Origin: Dipteris shenzhenensis
Lineage: Eukaryota; Polypodiophyta; Polypodiopsida; Gleicheniales
NCBI GenBank assembly: GCA_047967505.1
Contig: CM106541.1
Reading direction: 5' to 3' (one strand)
Length of the DNA: 64,000 bases
In this document: in pieces, positions 53,028 to 63,786 of the stretch
Numbering within the stretch: the stretch's first letter is position 1
How the letters are laid out: each line of letters opens with the position of its first letter
Notes under the pieces: generated by a model
The model's database searches: none
The model's input: only the letters and a program-made list of their open reading frames with translations
Told to the model about the DNA's origin: nothing
Made by a program: the position numbers and the translations under genes

Positions 53028-53388
53028 TGGTCATACTGTGAAGATAGTGGGAGAGAAGGAAGGAGTCTCACTTGCGGCTTTCTCACATACACAATGGGGG
53101 AATACACACAAAGGTGGAGGCTGAAAACAATTTTCCTCTTCTTAGTTGTGAAAGCCAAAAGAACTCTAGTACAAAGAAATAAAAGAACCCTATATGTGGG
53201 TCTCAAACCAAACTCAGCTAACTAAGGTGGCATACTAAGTGAGCCACGAACTAGAGTACATAAGGATAGCTGTCATCTAGCTATTATTCATGGATGGTGT
53301 ACCAACTGCATCTGCAGCTAACAAGTCGGTGACATAAATGCACAACGGTCACCCTGGCATATCATGAGTGGAGCTCGATATCTCAACA
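53028..53388 (-). repeat. 3' LTR of copia element C
   Basis: On - it runs TGTTGAGATATCGAGCTCCA ... GTATGACCA, preceded by the polypurine tract (53389-53400). The forward-strand start could be 53028 (TGGTCATAC) or 53037 (TGTGAAG), because the flank shares the same bases as the other copies (see finding). Confidence 0.88.
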
Positions 53389-54060
53389 CTCCCCCTCGAG
53401 CTCAATCCCAATTCCTGCACACCAAGCAAGTCTCTGAACTTGCGTAGCTTCTCTGCGCCCAATGCCTTCGTGAATATGTCAGCTACCTGATCCTCTGTGC
53501 TGACATAAACTAGATCAATAAGACCTAGTAAAACCTTCTCCCGCACATAGTGATAATGCACCTCAATGTGCTTTGTTCTAGCATGATAGACTGGGTTATT
53601 TTCCAAGTGTATGCTGCTCATGTTATCACAATAAATGACAACCGGCCCATCTGTAGACTGATGCATATCATAAAGTAGCTTATGCAACCAAGCTACCTCA
53701 CATGCAGCCATTGCTGCACCCCTGTACTCAGCCTTTGTGCTCGATAAGGCAACTATAGGCTGTTTCTTGCTACTCCAAGTGATTGCAGCACTCCCAAAAG
53801 AGAACACATATCCACTGGTAGATCGTCTATCAAAAATACTACCAGCCCAATCAACATCAGTGTATCCATGTAACTGTATCTGAACCTCAGTGTCATAAAA
53901 TAGTCCATACTGCAATGTGGACTTCACATACCTAAGTATGCATCTAGCCGTATCCAAATGCGATTTCCTTGGAGCTTGCATAAACTGACTTACCAATCCA
54001 ACAGCATAGCTCAAATTTGGCCTAGTAATAGTCATATAAATCAAACTTCCTACTATGCAT
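53389..54060 (-). pseudogene. Copia C RNase H
   Basis: Open for about 225 codons: MIYMTITRPNLSYAVGLVSQ, HGYTDVDWAGSIFDRRSTSG, YVFSFGSAAITWSSKKQPIV, ALSSTKAEYRGAAMAACEVA, IYCDNMSSIHLENNPVYHAR and TKHIEVHYHYVREKVLLGLI, ending QVADIFTKALG. The catalytic residues D, E and D are present. The frame change to the RT lies at a short duplication (ATGCATCTGTACT twice, 54055-54080). Confidence 0.92.
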
Positions 54061-54909
54061 CTGTACTATGCATCTGTACACCAGAAACTCACCTGCATCT
54101 GCGCTCAGCTTCACATTCTGCTCCAAAGGAACTGAAATAGGCTTACAGCCTGTCATCCCATATTTGGATAGCATGTCCAATCCATACTGCCTCTGTAAGA
54201 GCCATATCCCACTTGGTGATCTAATCACCTCAATGCCCAAGAAATAATGCAGCTCTCCCAAATCCTTCATCTCAAACTTCTGCTTCAATAGCATTTTCAC
54301 ATGAATGATATCTTCATCACTATCACCTGTGATGATCAAATCATCAACATAAATGACAAGCAGCATAATACCTTTCTCTGTTTTTCTCACATAAAGTGAG
54401 AAATCTGCCTTGGAAATTTGAAAGCCAATAGTGACAAGATACTGTCCTATCTTGTTAGACCATGCTCTAGGTGCTTGCTTCAAGCCATACAAGGATTTCT
54501 TCAACCTGCAAACAAACTTAGGATGAACAGCATGAACATAACCTGGTGGCTGCTCCATAAAGACCTCTTCTTGCAAATCACCATGCAAGAAGGCATTCTT
54601 TATATCCCTCTGATGTGAAGACCATCCCTTTGATGTAGCCATAGCAATGATTGCTCTTACGGTTGCCATCCTTGCAAGCGGAATGAATGTTTCTTCATAA
54701 TCAATGCCATATGTCTATGCATACCCCTTGATAACTAATCTTGCCTTGTATCTGTTCACAGAACCATCTGCATTGTGCTTCACCTTATAAACCCACTTAC
54801 AGCCAATTGCATTCTTGTCTTTAGGCAAAGGCACCGATTCCCATGTAGCATTTGCTTCCAAGGCATCCATTTCTTCATCCATGGCTTTCTCCCATTTTTC
54901 TTTTCCCAT
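54060..54909 (-). pseudogene. Copia C reverse transcriptase
   Basis: 54909-54715 has [40 protein letters not shown] and ARLVIKGYA, then a stop. 54669-54060 continues RAIIAMATSKGWSSHQRDIK, NAFLHGDLQEEVFMEQPPGY, SLYGLKQAPRAWSNKIGQYL, the catalytic VIYVDDLIITG, and MKDLGELHYFLGIEV. The palm is intact; the stop at about 54714 separates it from its N-terminal finger. Confidence 0.92.
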
Positions 54910-54930
54910 GGCTTGCTCAAAAGAAGTGGG

Positions 54931-56220
54931 TTATGGTTCCTGTATCACTTTGACCATATAGGCATAGTGAATGGCTGTAAATCCATCATATTTCAGCCTA
55001 TCCACAGGATACCTAGCTCTGATAGACCTGCGCAAAATAGGCTCACTTCCAAGTGCTCCCAAAACATCCCTGATCTTCCTTACTCCAGGTGTAACAACAG
55101 AAGGAATACCCAACTGATCATCAATGCTCTGTTCTGAGCCACTGGATTCGCCATCCACATAAGAGTGACCTACATTCACATCAAACATGGGTTGATCTAC
55201 CTTCTCTTTTCCTTTTTGTGATACCTACATACCACTATCTACATTGCTTTGAGGAGATTCTCCTGATCTCAATCTGCCTGTCCATGGCAAAGTATGTGAA
55301 CCTTTGCTAGAGAACACTCTAGGTCCACTAATATTTTGTGATTGCTGCTGTGAATTTTGTGCATCTACATCATCAATCACATTTACTAGTTTATACCAGC
55401 TGCTCATCTCATCAAAAACAACATCTCTGCTCACTGTAAACTTACGAGTAGAAGGGTTATAGCATCTATACCCTTTCTGTTGTAGAGAATAACCAATAAA
55501 GATGCACTTCTCAGCTTTTGGATCCAACTTGGACCTCAACTCATCTGGCACATGAATATAGGCAATGCAACAAAAAATTTTCAAATGACAAATATCTGGT
55601 TTCCTACCAGTATACATCTCCTCTGGCGTCATGCCATGTATTGCTGCAGTGGGAGTCCTGTTCATTTATGTAAACTGTTGTAGCAACTGCTTCAGCCCAA
55701 TGATAATCTGGTAGATCTTTTTCATTTAGCATGGCCCGAGATACCTCTCCAATATGCCTGTTTTTCCTTTTTGCAAGTCCATTTTGCTATGGGGTATGAC
55801 TACATGAATATTGCTACTTTATGCCATGCTCCTGCAGGAACCTTGCAAACTCATTTGAGAGGTACTCTCCCCCTCCATCTGACCTTAGGCATTTTATTTA
55901 CAGGCCTGTTTCTTTTTCAACCATAGCTTTAAAAGCTTTGAAATGCCCAAACACTTCACTTTTCTTTTTCATAAAATACACCCAAACTTTTCTGTTGTAG
56001 TCATCAATAAAAGTGACAAAATAATGATAGCCTCCAATAGATACAGCTTTAGTAGTCCACACATCGAGTGGATTAATTCCAATGGCTTCTTACTCTCTTG
56101 AACATGTCTAGGAAATGGTTTCCTTGCCTGTTTTCCAAATTGACAGGCTTCACATACCTTATGCATTTCTGCAACCTTGAATTTAGGAAATCTTGCAACA
56201 ATATTTTGGGCCTGCATTGA
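54931..56220 (-). pseudogene. Copia C integrase and linker
   Basis: The zinc part has KVCEACQFGKQARKPFPRHV (56110-56165). The core is in several frames: FVTFIDDYNRKVWVYF, LRSDGGGEYLSNEF and HTP-stop-QNGLAKRKNRHIG. The conserved AERKN is AKRKN, so the catalytic Glu of DD35E is replaced by Lys. The C-terminal part (55665-55225) has MTPEEMYTGRKPDICHLKIF, KCIFIGYSLQQKGYRCYNPS and TRKFTVSRDVVFDE. The Ser/Gln-rich linker (55188-54931) leads to RT with LRRSIRARYPVDRL. Confidence 0.88.
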
Positions 56221-57062
56221 TTTAAGTCACTGTACATTAACATGACCAATGCGTTTATGCTAGATATCAATATCTGCAACTACACCGGTCCCATGTGCAA
56301 ACATTGCTGCACTCAATTCAGGCATGTCCACATCCAACGTAAACATCCTGCCCTTCTACTTTCCTTTTGCATATCCTCAACAAAGCATCCATGAGGATTA
56401 AATCTGACTTGCAAGCCTTGCTCAACCATTTGACCAATAGAAACCAGGTTCTTGGTGATATTCAGGACATGAAATACATCAGACAGATATTTCTTTTTCC
56501 CATTCTTCATAGACAAAGGAATTTTACCAATCTGCATAATAGGATGTGCAATATCATCACCAATCTCCACAAATCCTGCTCTTTCCATTTTCCTTGCATC
56601 CTACATCCATTCTGCATGACCTGTCATGTGGTTTGACGCACCTGAGTCAACATACCACACATCATTGCTTTCTTCTGCACTTGTCATAGAATTGGTCATG
56701 TGCTGCACCATAAACAGATGCTCATTTCTGTCATCACCCTATCTACTAGAAGATGCATAATTCCCTTGCTGCAATTTTCCATTCATGATGTCATTCTACT
56801 TTTTATAGCAGTCTTTAGCCATATAGCCCATTTTACCACAGTAGTAGCATTCAACATTGCTGTTTGCATTTTGGCCTCTCTACCATCCACCACAACCTCT
56901 TTGGCTCCCCTTGCCTCTAGAGTTACCACATCCTTCTCCATAGGACTGGTTTTCTTGAGTTTGCTGCATACATATTTTGATTTCTACCACGGCCTCCAGA
57001 TCGGCCTCCTCTACCTCTGCCTCTAGCTCTTCCAGCATTTGAGTAGAAGACAGTTTGTTTTG
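56221..57062 (-). pseudogene. Copia C gag C-terminus, zinc knuckle, protease and pre-integrase
   Basis: From right to left: an RG-rich stretch (SNAGRARGRGRGGRSGGRGR, 57040-56980; this is the segment repeated at 62318-62484), the knuckle VECYYCGKMGYMAKDC (His replaced by Tyr), VWYVDSGASNHMTGHAEWM (protease active site DSGA, 56665-56610) and VLNITKNLVSIGQMVEQGLQ (56480-56410). Several stops and frame changes. Confidence 0.85.
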
Positions 57063-57312
57063 ATGGCTATGGCCTTCTTTCCTGGTGGAAGGTCGCATAA
57101 TTCCCAAGTGTTATTTTTATACAAAGCGTCCATTTCTTCATTCATAGCAGTTTGCCATTCGAGCTTGTCTACTACGTCTTTGAAGTACACTGGCTCTTCT
57201 GTAGCCATGATGGTAGTCATAAGAGCATAGTTGGTAGTTTCCACCTGAATTGCTTTGCCTTTCTGAGCATATGTCAATCTGGCTGGTGGTCTGCTTTCCC
57301 TAGTAGACCGTC
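57063..57312 (-). pseudogene. Copia D reverse transcriptase, N-terminal end only
   Basis: Readable RRSTRESRPPARLTYAQKGK, ATEEPVYFKDVVDKLEWQTA and MNEEMDALYKNNTWELCDLP, then PGKKAIA, where an RT would continue IGCKWV. Instead the sequence becomes C gag DNA in another frame. Without the palm there is no enzyme. Confidence 0.88.
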
Positions 57313-57316
57313 TGAG

Positions 57317-58318
57317 CTACTGTGGTGCTGCTTGGGGTGTTGCTGGCAATTCTTGCTCTTCTTCATCAACCTGTTCTATAGATGACTGTGAAGTCGATGC
57401 TTCTATCTCCTGTGTAGGTGAGGTTTTCCATTCTGATTCCTCATCAAAGATTACATCTCTGGAGATAATGACTTTGCGGTTGATGAAATCATACAATTTG
57501 TATGCTTTGCTTTCTTCACTGTAGCCAACCATGATGCATTTGCGTGACTTCGCATCCAATTTCCTGCGATGATCATCATGTATGTGGGCATATGCTATGC
57601 AACCAAATATGCGGAGATGCCCAATGCGTGGCTTGTGTCCAGTGAATGCTTCATAAGGAGTCATACCTTGTATCGGTTCGGTAGGAAGCCGATTAAGCAA
57701 GTAGTTAGCTGTAGCTATTGCTTCTGCCCAATACTAATTCGAAAGATTCTTTTCACTAAGCATTGCTCTAGCACTGTCTGCTAAAGTCGCATTCTTCCTT
57801 TCAGCTCTTGCATTCTGCTGAGGAGTATCTGCACATGTGAATTGTCTTCGAATGCCATGATTTTTGCAAAAGTTCATGAATGCTGAAGACATGTATTCAC
57901 CTCCTCTGTCTGATCTCATGACCTTGATCTTTCTGCCTGTCTGGTTTTCTACCATGGCTTTGAATTCTTGAAATCTGGAAAACACTTCAGATTTCTCTTT
58001 CAGAAAGTAGACCCAACAATATCTACTGTAATCGTCGATGAACGTCAAGTAATAAAGTGAACCATTGATGCTGCGGGACTGGGCATAACCCCATACATCT
58101 GTATGAATCAAATCAAGAATACCTCGTGCACGAGAGGTACTTCTGACAAAGTTGGTTCGCTTTTGTTTGCCGAAACAGCATGCTTCACAAACTTTTCCAA
58201 GAAACTGTACCTTCGGAATCCCAATTGCCATATTCTGATTCCTGAGATCTAACAAGTACTTGAAGTTGACATGACCATATCTCTTGTGCCATTTTGCAGA
58301 TAGTGGCATCTGTTGCAT
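57317..58318 (-). pseudogene. Copia D integrase
   Basis: 58318-57734: WHKRYGHVNFKYLLDLRNQN, KVCEACCFGKQKRTNF (zinc site), HTDVWGYAQSRSINGSLYYL, TFIDDYSRYCWVYFLKEKSE, RSDRGGEYMSSAF and TPQQNARAERKNATLADSAR. The catalytic Asp, Asp and Glu are present. One stop (SN-stop-YWAEAIA) precedes 57700-57317, with NYLLNRLPTEPIQGMTPYEA and RKCIMVGYSEESKAYKLYDF. Nearly intact. Confidence 0.92.
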
Positions 58319-59895
58319 TTGAGCTGCTTATCTGGTACTGTAGCTAGCATCCCGTATAAGCGTCCTTCCTTGACACCTTTTGCTACTAGCTGACCTCTTT
58401 TGGATTTGTCTCTGATAGTGCATTCATCATCGTCGAAGATGACTTTGTAGTTGTGTTCCGTCATTTGACCTACTGACAAAAGGTTCTTGTTGAGCTTCGG
58501 AACATAGAGCACATCTTTGACTAATCCTTTTGTACCAGTGAAATTGTTCATAGGGATAACATCTGTCCCTTGAACCGGATTCGGTGTATTGTCTGCTGTA
58601 TAGATGACATTCTTTTGACCTTCTAATGGCTTCATTTCTGTGAACCATTCCTGATGATTTGTCATATGAGATGATGCACCGCTGTCTATGTACCAAGGAT
58701 CCTGTTCCACTTGGTCGACTTGATAGCTGAAATCCTCTTTGGGATTGAAATCAGTGTCTGGGTGCATTGTATCAGTCTGATGCAATTCCTCACTTGCAAG
58801 AAACATATTTCCATGTTCATTTGCAAAATGACTGTGACGAGAATGTCCACCACGATGATCTCCTCTTCCTCGGGAATTCCCTCGATTACTGCTAGATTGA
58901 CCGCCTTGGTCATACTGCTTCTTGCGGCAATCTCTTTCATAGTGTCCAAACTTGTGACAGTAGTTGCACTGGATGTTTGACACATTGGTGGATGCATTCC
59001 CTCGTCCTTGAAATCTTCCTCGGTTGGAATGATTTCCTCTTTGCTGATTCTGATGTTGCTGAGGATGATGCTGATGCTGATGCTGATTTTGACTTTGTTG
59101 ATGATGACCACTTTTCTGATATGATCTACCTCTGTTTTTGCCTTTGCCTCTGCTTTTGTCTGAAGCTGTGAATGCCTGATCATTAGAATGACCTTTACGT
59201 GCTTGAATGGCCTGAGTCCTGAGTTCTTCACCAAGTAGAACTGACTGAAGTTCTTCCAGTGTTGGAATTTGCCGTTGGATGGCAATACTCTGGACTAGAT
59301 TCTCATATCCTTCTCCTAGTCCATTCGGGATTACTTGAACCATTTCTGCGGGATTCATAGTCTCTCCTGCTGCTGCAAGTTGATTGTTGTAGTCTTTGAT
59401 GCGGAGTACATAAGCATGACCGGTTTCATTGCTATTGCGGAAACTCTAGTTGATCTGGTTTCTCAAGGTGAGAATCCTGGATGTGTTCTTGGACTCGTAG
59501 AGAGCTGCGAACATATCCCATGCTTCTTTTGATGTCTTGACTGTGTTGAGCTATCCTAGCATGACATCTTGCACATTCTGCTTGATCAGGTGATAGGCAT
59601 ACTTGTCTTTCTTATCCCATTCTGCTTGAGCTCGGGCAATGGCAGGATCCGCTACTGGTGCAGAAACTGTTTGTGTAGATGTAGATCCCGATGTAGATCC
59701 CGTTGCTGGTGCTGTGACAACAGATGGAGTAGAGCTACTGGTGGCTGGATCGGCCAATGGTCTAGGTATAGATCCATCGACATACTCCCATTTGTCCTGA
59801 AGCACAAGAATGGTCTCCATTCGGTATTTCCATGTACCGTAATTGGAGTTGTCTAACTTAGTAGATGCCTCCAGATTGAGGTTGCTAGTCGACAT
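58249..59895 (-). pseudogene. Copia D gag, zinc knuckle and protease
   Basis: Starts MSTSNLNLEASTKLDNSNYG, then TWKYRMETILVLQDKWEYVD (copia gag opening) and a Thr/Ser/Ala linker. A stop near 59551 and another near 59450 break the middle. The long ORF 59358-58249 has LVQSIAIQRQIPTLEELQSV, a Gln/His-rich run, RGRFQGRGNAS, the knuckle CNYCHKFGHYERDC, the protease PWYIDSGASSHMTNHQEWFT, and VPKLNKNLLSVGQMTEHNYK leading to the integrase. Confidence 0.9.
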
Positions 59896-62050
59896 GGTGC
59901 AAACAATGTACTCAAAAAGTGTCCTGGAAAACTCTGTATGAATCAACTGCAAATACACTGAAGATGCCAAGTGAAATCTCTGTACCGTCGGTGAAGATAG
60001 AACTGCAGTATATAAGATCTGATCTGTGTTACAAGGCTTGTGGCAATGATGCCGGGAATAGCCAAGAGGCTTTACAAGGCTGAAAATGATGTGCACAATG
60101 CCGTGAGATAGCCGAATAGGCTTTACAATGGTGGCATGTGTGTGTGAAATCAAGTGATATCTTCCCACTGAATCAATCTGCAATGCCTCTGAACTCTGAA
60201 GTCTGCTCACTGAACTGATGAACATAAGATTTCAGGTAATGTAATGATGTGAAATCAGATGTGAGGGTATGGACTGACTCCGAGTAGGTACTAGTCAGGA
60301 ATTTCGGGCATGGCTTAGATTGGCAACTTGGGGAATTCAAAGCGTCCCTTCTATGGCGATCTAGTCTACTCTAATCTAGATCTAAACCAACCGTCGATCG
60401 ATGAAAGAGCAGCAAATAATTCCTTTTCTTTTGTTCTTTTTAAGTGCTGGGTCAGATGTGTCGATGTAGAGGCAAATGTGCATGAAGGAAGTGGTTTTGA
60501 CGGCGAGGCACAAATGTGAGTGTAACTTGCGCCGAAATGTGCGCGTGATGTGACGAGCGTGTAGAGCACGAAAAACCGAGCGACATTCCTTTTTGGAGCG
60601 CCCTCAAATTCTTCCTGGATCAAGAGATATGACTTGATCTAGGTGGAGGGGCAAAAGGAGTGCAAATGTGCTCAATGATGATGTGTCACTGTGAGTCACA
60701 TGCAGTGATGATGTGGCACTGTGCTTAGCAAGAGGTGTGCCAGTGAAGCTCTGTGCTGTGGTGGCAGGAGTGTGCACATGCAGTGTGTGCACAGTGTGCC
60801 TGGCAAGAGACTGTGCCTGCAGAGGGTCAGTGCTGAGGTGGCACTGCTGATGTGGCAATGATGACGTGGCCTGGTGACATGGCCTGATGACATGTCATTG
60901 ATGACGTGTCAGGTGACGTGGCAGTCGGTGATGATGTGGATTATTGATGTGGCAGTGTGGATAGGTTGATGATGTGGTAGATAGGATTGACACGTGGCAA
61001 ATTTTGAGACGCTTATCTGCCACGTGGCAGATAAGATGATGTGGCACACGGGCCACGTGTCAATTTTTGGAATGCCGGAATCCACCTAGATTCGGACGGA
61101 ATCTTTCAGATTCTGTCGTCTTCTCCGTCGATGGAGGCGGCCGAGCGCTGGTCATCGAGGTGCCTTCAGAGGTCGTCCGTCGGCTGGCTGTAGAAGGAGT
61201 CGATGAACCGTAGGCTTGTTGGAGGCGGCTATGCAGTCCCATTTGGAGAGGCCGTCGATCGTGGAGAAGGCGGCTTGACAGTAGCATTTGCAACAGCATA
61301 TGCTATGTTGAGTCTCATTGCAGCTGAGAGCACTGGCTGTGGGTGAGCAGTTTCGTATGCTGGCCCATCATTGTTGAGCTCGTGGGAGAGATCAGATGCA
61401 CGAGTTAATGGCGCAGAGTCGTAGGAGCTACTCGTCGCTCGTAGGTCCTTGCTGAGCACGGTCGTTGATGAAGAGCCTGTAGGTCACAGTTGAGGTGTAG
61501 TAGGCGGTTGGCCTTCTTTTGTAAGATTGAACTCTCTCACTCTCTTTCCCGAAACTCGGCCTTCTTAATGAAGACCTCTCACGATGGAAATCTCAGAACT
61601 CTCTCAAGAGAAATCACTTTCCCAAGAACAAAGGAAACAATGACGAGAATCTCTCGCACAATCACTCCTATCTTTCTCTCAGAATGAGACTAAAACCTTT
61701 CTTTCTCTCTTGGAGGAACAAGAAAGCTCTCTCTCTCTCTTGGCTTTCTCTCGCAAACAAATCTCTTACAAACGAAAATTTCTTCCTCACAGAGAATAGA
61801 TCTCAACACTCAATGAATCTCTCTCTCATAATAGAAATTCTCTCAAGAGGAAATGAATGAATAGATGAAGTTCTCTCACAAATAATGAAAATGCATGGAC
61901 TGAAATCTTCTTCCAATGGACGGAATTTTCTATCAAGTGAGCAGAAATCCTCTTTCATCAACGGAATGAAAGAACTCTCAATCACTCTAGATCTTTCACA
62001 CTCTCATGCTCTCACACAAGGATCACCATGTCTCAGCGGAAGACAAGGAG
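59896..62050 (-). other. Unusually long leader of copia D
   Basis: 2.15 kb between primer site and gag start. An open frame upstream of gag begins at 60225 and is in frame with gag (MFISSVSRLQSSEALQIDSV...), with no known motif. At about 60680-60985 words such as GATGATGTGGCA, GATGACGTGGC and GATGACATG recur (a minisatellite). 61060-61459 is GC-rich with two overlapping - strand ORFs of unknown nature. 61530-62030 is dominated by TCTCTCA/TCTCTCAAGAGAAA words. Confidence 0.6.
60680..60985. repeat. GATGATGTGGCA minisatellite in the copia D leader
   Basis: More than ten variants of TGATGATGTGGCA, TGATGACGTGGC and TGATGACATGGC with spacers of 5-25 bp. Confidence 0.8.
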
Positions 62051-62062
62051 GCTCTGATACCA
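62051..62062 (-). other. Primer-binding site of copia D
   Basis: On - TGGTATCAGAGC directly follows the LTR end TTTTGTCA; the exact initiator-Met type site. Confidence 0.92.
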
Positions 62063-62317
62063 TGACAAAATATGAAGAGGGGAGAGGAGAAGAGTGGAGA
62101 TGAGGAGAGAGGGCACAGCTAGAGAGCACACCACAAATGACTAACTGTACACTAGATTTAGTTGAAAAAATAGAATATACAAACCCTTTTAGGATTAGGG
62201 TTAGGGGATCTAACCCTTTCCTTTATAGCACTCTATAAGGTTAGTGCTATGCACATATGATCACGTGATGGTGCTATGCACACATGATCACATGATGTTG
62301 AGCGTGAACTCTCAACA
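62063..62317 (-). repeat. 5' LTR of copia D
   Basis: 255 bp, on - TGTTGAGAGTTCACGCTCAA ... CATATTTTGTCA, i.e. TG...CA ends. It contains short inverted/direct words (TGATCACGTGATGGTGCTAT and TGATCACATGATG) and a telomere-like TAGGGTTAGGG. The base beyond its start is ACAAC, C-element gag. Confidence 0.88.
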
Positions 62318-63103
62318 ACAACCTCTTTGGCTCCCCTTGCCTCTAGAGTTACCACATCCTTCTCCATAGGACTGGTTTTCTTGAGTTTGCTACCTACATA
62401 TTCTGATTTCTACCACGGCCTCCAGATCGGCCTCCTCTACCTCTGCCTCTACCTCTTCCAACATTTGAGTAGAAGACAGTTTCTTTTGAAATTCCTCCTG
62501 AAGAAGATGCACCACCATTTCTCTGCTCCTCAAAAATTAGAAGAGCAATCAACTCCTCAAAATCAGGAAAATTCTCACAAACAGCAATGGATGTTCGGAA
62601 CTATGCATAATCCTTCCCTAGACCATTCAAGGTAATAGAAACTAAATCATCATCTTCCACTGGTGACCCAATGGAAGCAAGTGCATCTGTAATCTTCTTC
62701 ACCTTCATGTGGTATCATTGAAGCTCATATTTTCTCTCTGCACATTATGCAACTCCTGCTCGAGTTGCATTTTCCTAGCTTGCGTATTTGTGCTATACAT
62801 TTTTGCCAAAGTATCCCATGCCTCCTTTGGTGTACTTGCATCTTGAATATGCACAATTATAGAATCTGAAATACTGATAGACAGCCAGTACATAACTTTT
62901 CTGGCTCTCTCATGCCATCCTTTAAATGCTTGCATTTCCTATTGATTGGAAACATTAGGAAGAACAGGTTCTTCTTCATTTCCTGTAATGAACTCCCAAT
63001 AGCCTTTTCCCATAAGGAAATTCATCATTCTAAACTTCCATGCTTGGAGGTTGTTCTTGTCAAGCTTTTCAGTGACAATCTATGAAAGAGAATCAGACGC
63101 CAT
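62318..63103 (-). pseudogene. Copia C gag, N-terminal and central part
   Basis: On - from 63103: MASDSLS, a stop, then VTEKLDKNNLQAWKFRMMNF and LMGKGYWEFITGNEEEP. The ORF 62935-62705 has AFKGWHERARKVMYWLSISI, HIQDASTPKEAWDTLAKMYS and QARKMQLEQELHNVQRENMS. Frame changes follow, then the RG-rich segment (62484-62318). This is the part that is repeated at 57052-56888 on the other side of element D. Confidence 0.85.
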
Positions 63104-63425
63104 TACAGAACACTGTAAAATATTCTATCACTGCAAAAAACACAGCTTCTGCCTCACAAGGGCAAATCTGCAAAACTGACAAAAGTGGTATTTGACCACA
63201 CAGTCACTTCCTAGTGATGATTTTGCATCAACAGGCAATAAGGATGATTCTGTAACTCCCAATATCTCTGCGCACAAGCATACGATGCAATTTCTACAGC
63301 AACTTTTCACCGACCTGCAGAACAGTGGTCGCACAACAAAAGCAAAGCCTTTTTCTCAGTGCTTGTGGAGAACTTCCACCTCCAAAATGGGCCCCGAAAT
63401 GGCCTCGAATCAGAAAAATACCAAA

Positions 63426-63786
63426 TGGTCATACTGTGAAGATAGTGGGAGAGAAGGAAGGAGTCTCACTTGCAGCTTTCTCACATACACAATGGGGGAA
63501 TACACACAAAGGTGGAGTCTGAAAACAGTTTTTCTCTTCTTAGTTGTGAAAGCCAAAAGAACTCTAGTACAAAGAAATCGAAGAACCCTATATGTGGGTC
63601 TCAAACCAAACTCAGCTAACTAAGGTGGCATACTAACGGAGCCACGAACTAGAGTACATAAGGATAGCTGTCATCCAGCTATTATTCATGGGCGGTGTAC
63701 CAACCGCATTTGCAGCTAACAAGTCGGTGACATAAATGCACAACGATCACCCTGGCATATCACAAGTGGAGCTCGATATCTCAACA
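63426..63786 (-). repeat. 5' LTR of copia element C
   Basis: 361 bp, the same length as the 3' copy at 53028-53388. After it on -, TTTGGTATTTTTCTGATTC may be a degenerate primer site. Confidence 0.88.

Larger units (their letters stand above)
57063..62317 (-). mobile_element. Ty1/copia element D, truncated in RT, inserted in copia C gag
   Basis: On -: 5' LTR (62317-62063), primer site (62062-62051), a 2.1 kb leader, gag (59895), protease, integrase, and the first 40 or so codons of RT. It then stops abruptly at DLPPGKKAIA and changes into C gag sequence. D has no 3' LTR. Its coding frames are better preserved than those of C. Confidence 0.87.
53028..63786 (-). mobile_element. Ty1/copia element C, interrupted by copia element D
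   Basis: Both LTRs are 361 bp (63426-63786 as 5', 53028-53388 as 3' on the - strand). By eye I count about 16 differences, so the insertion is moderately young. Reading leftwards: 5' LTR, gag (63103-62318), then element D (62317 to about 57063), then a second copy of the last 165 bp of the C gag segment, then C zinc knuckle, protease, integrase, RT, RNase H, the polypurine tract GAGGGGGAG and the 3' LTR. The C pol has several stops and a changed integrase residue. Confidence 0.88.
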
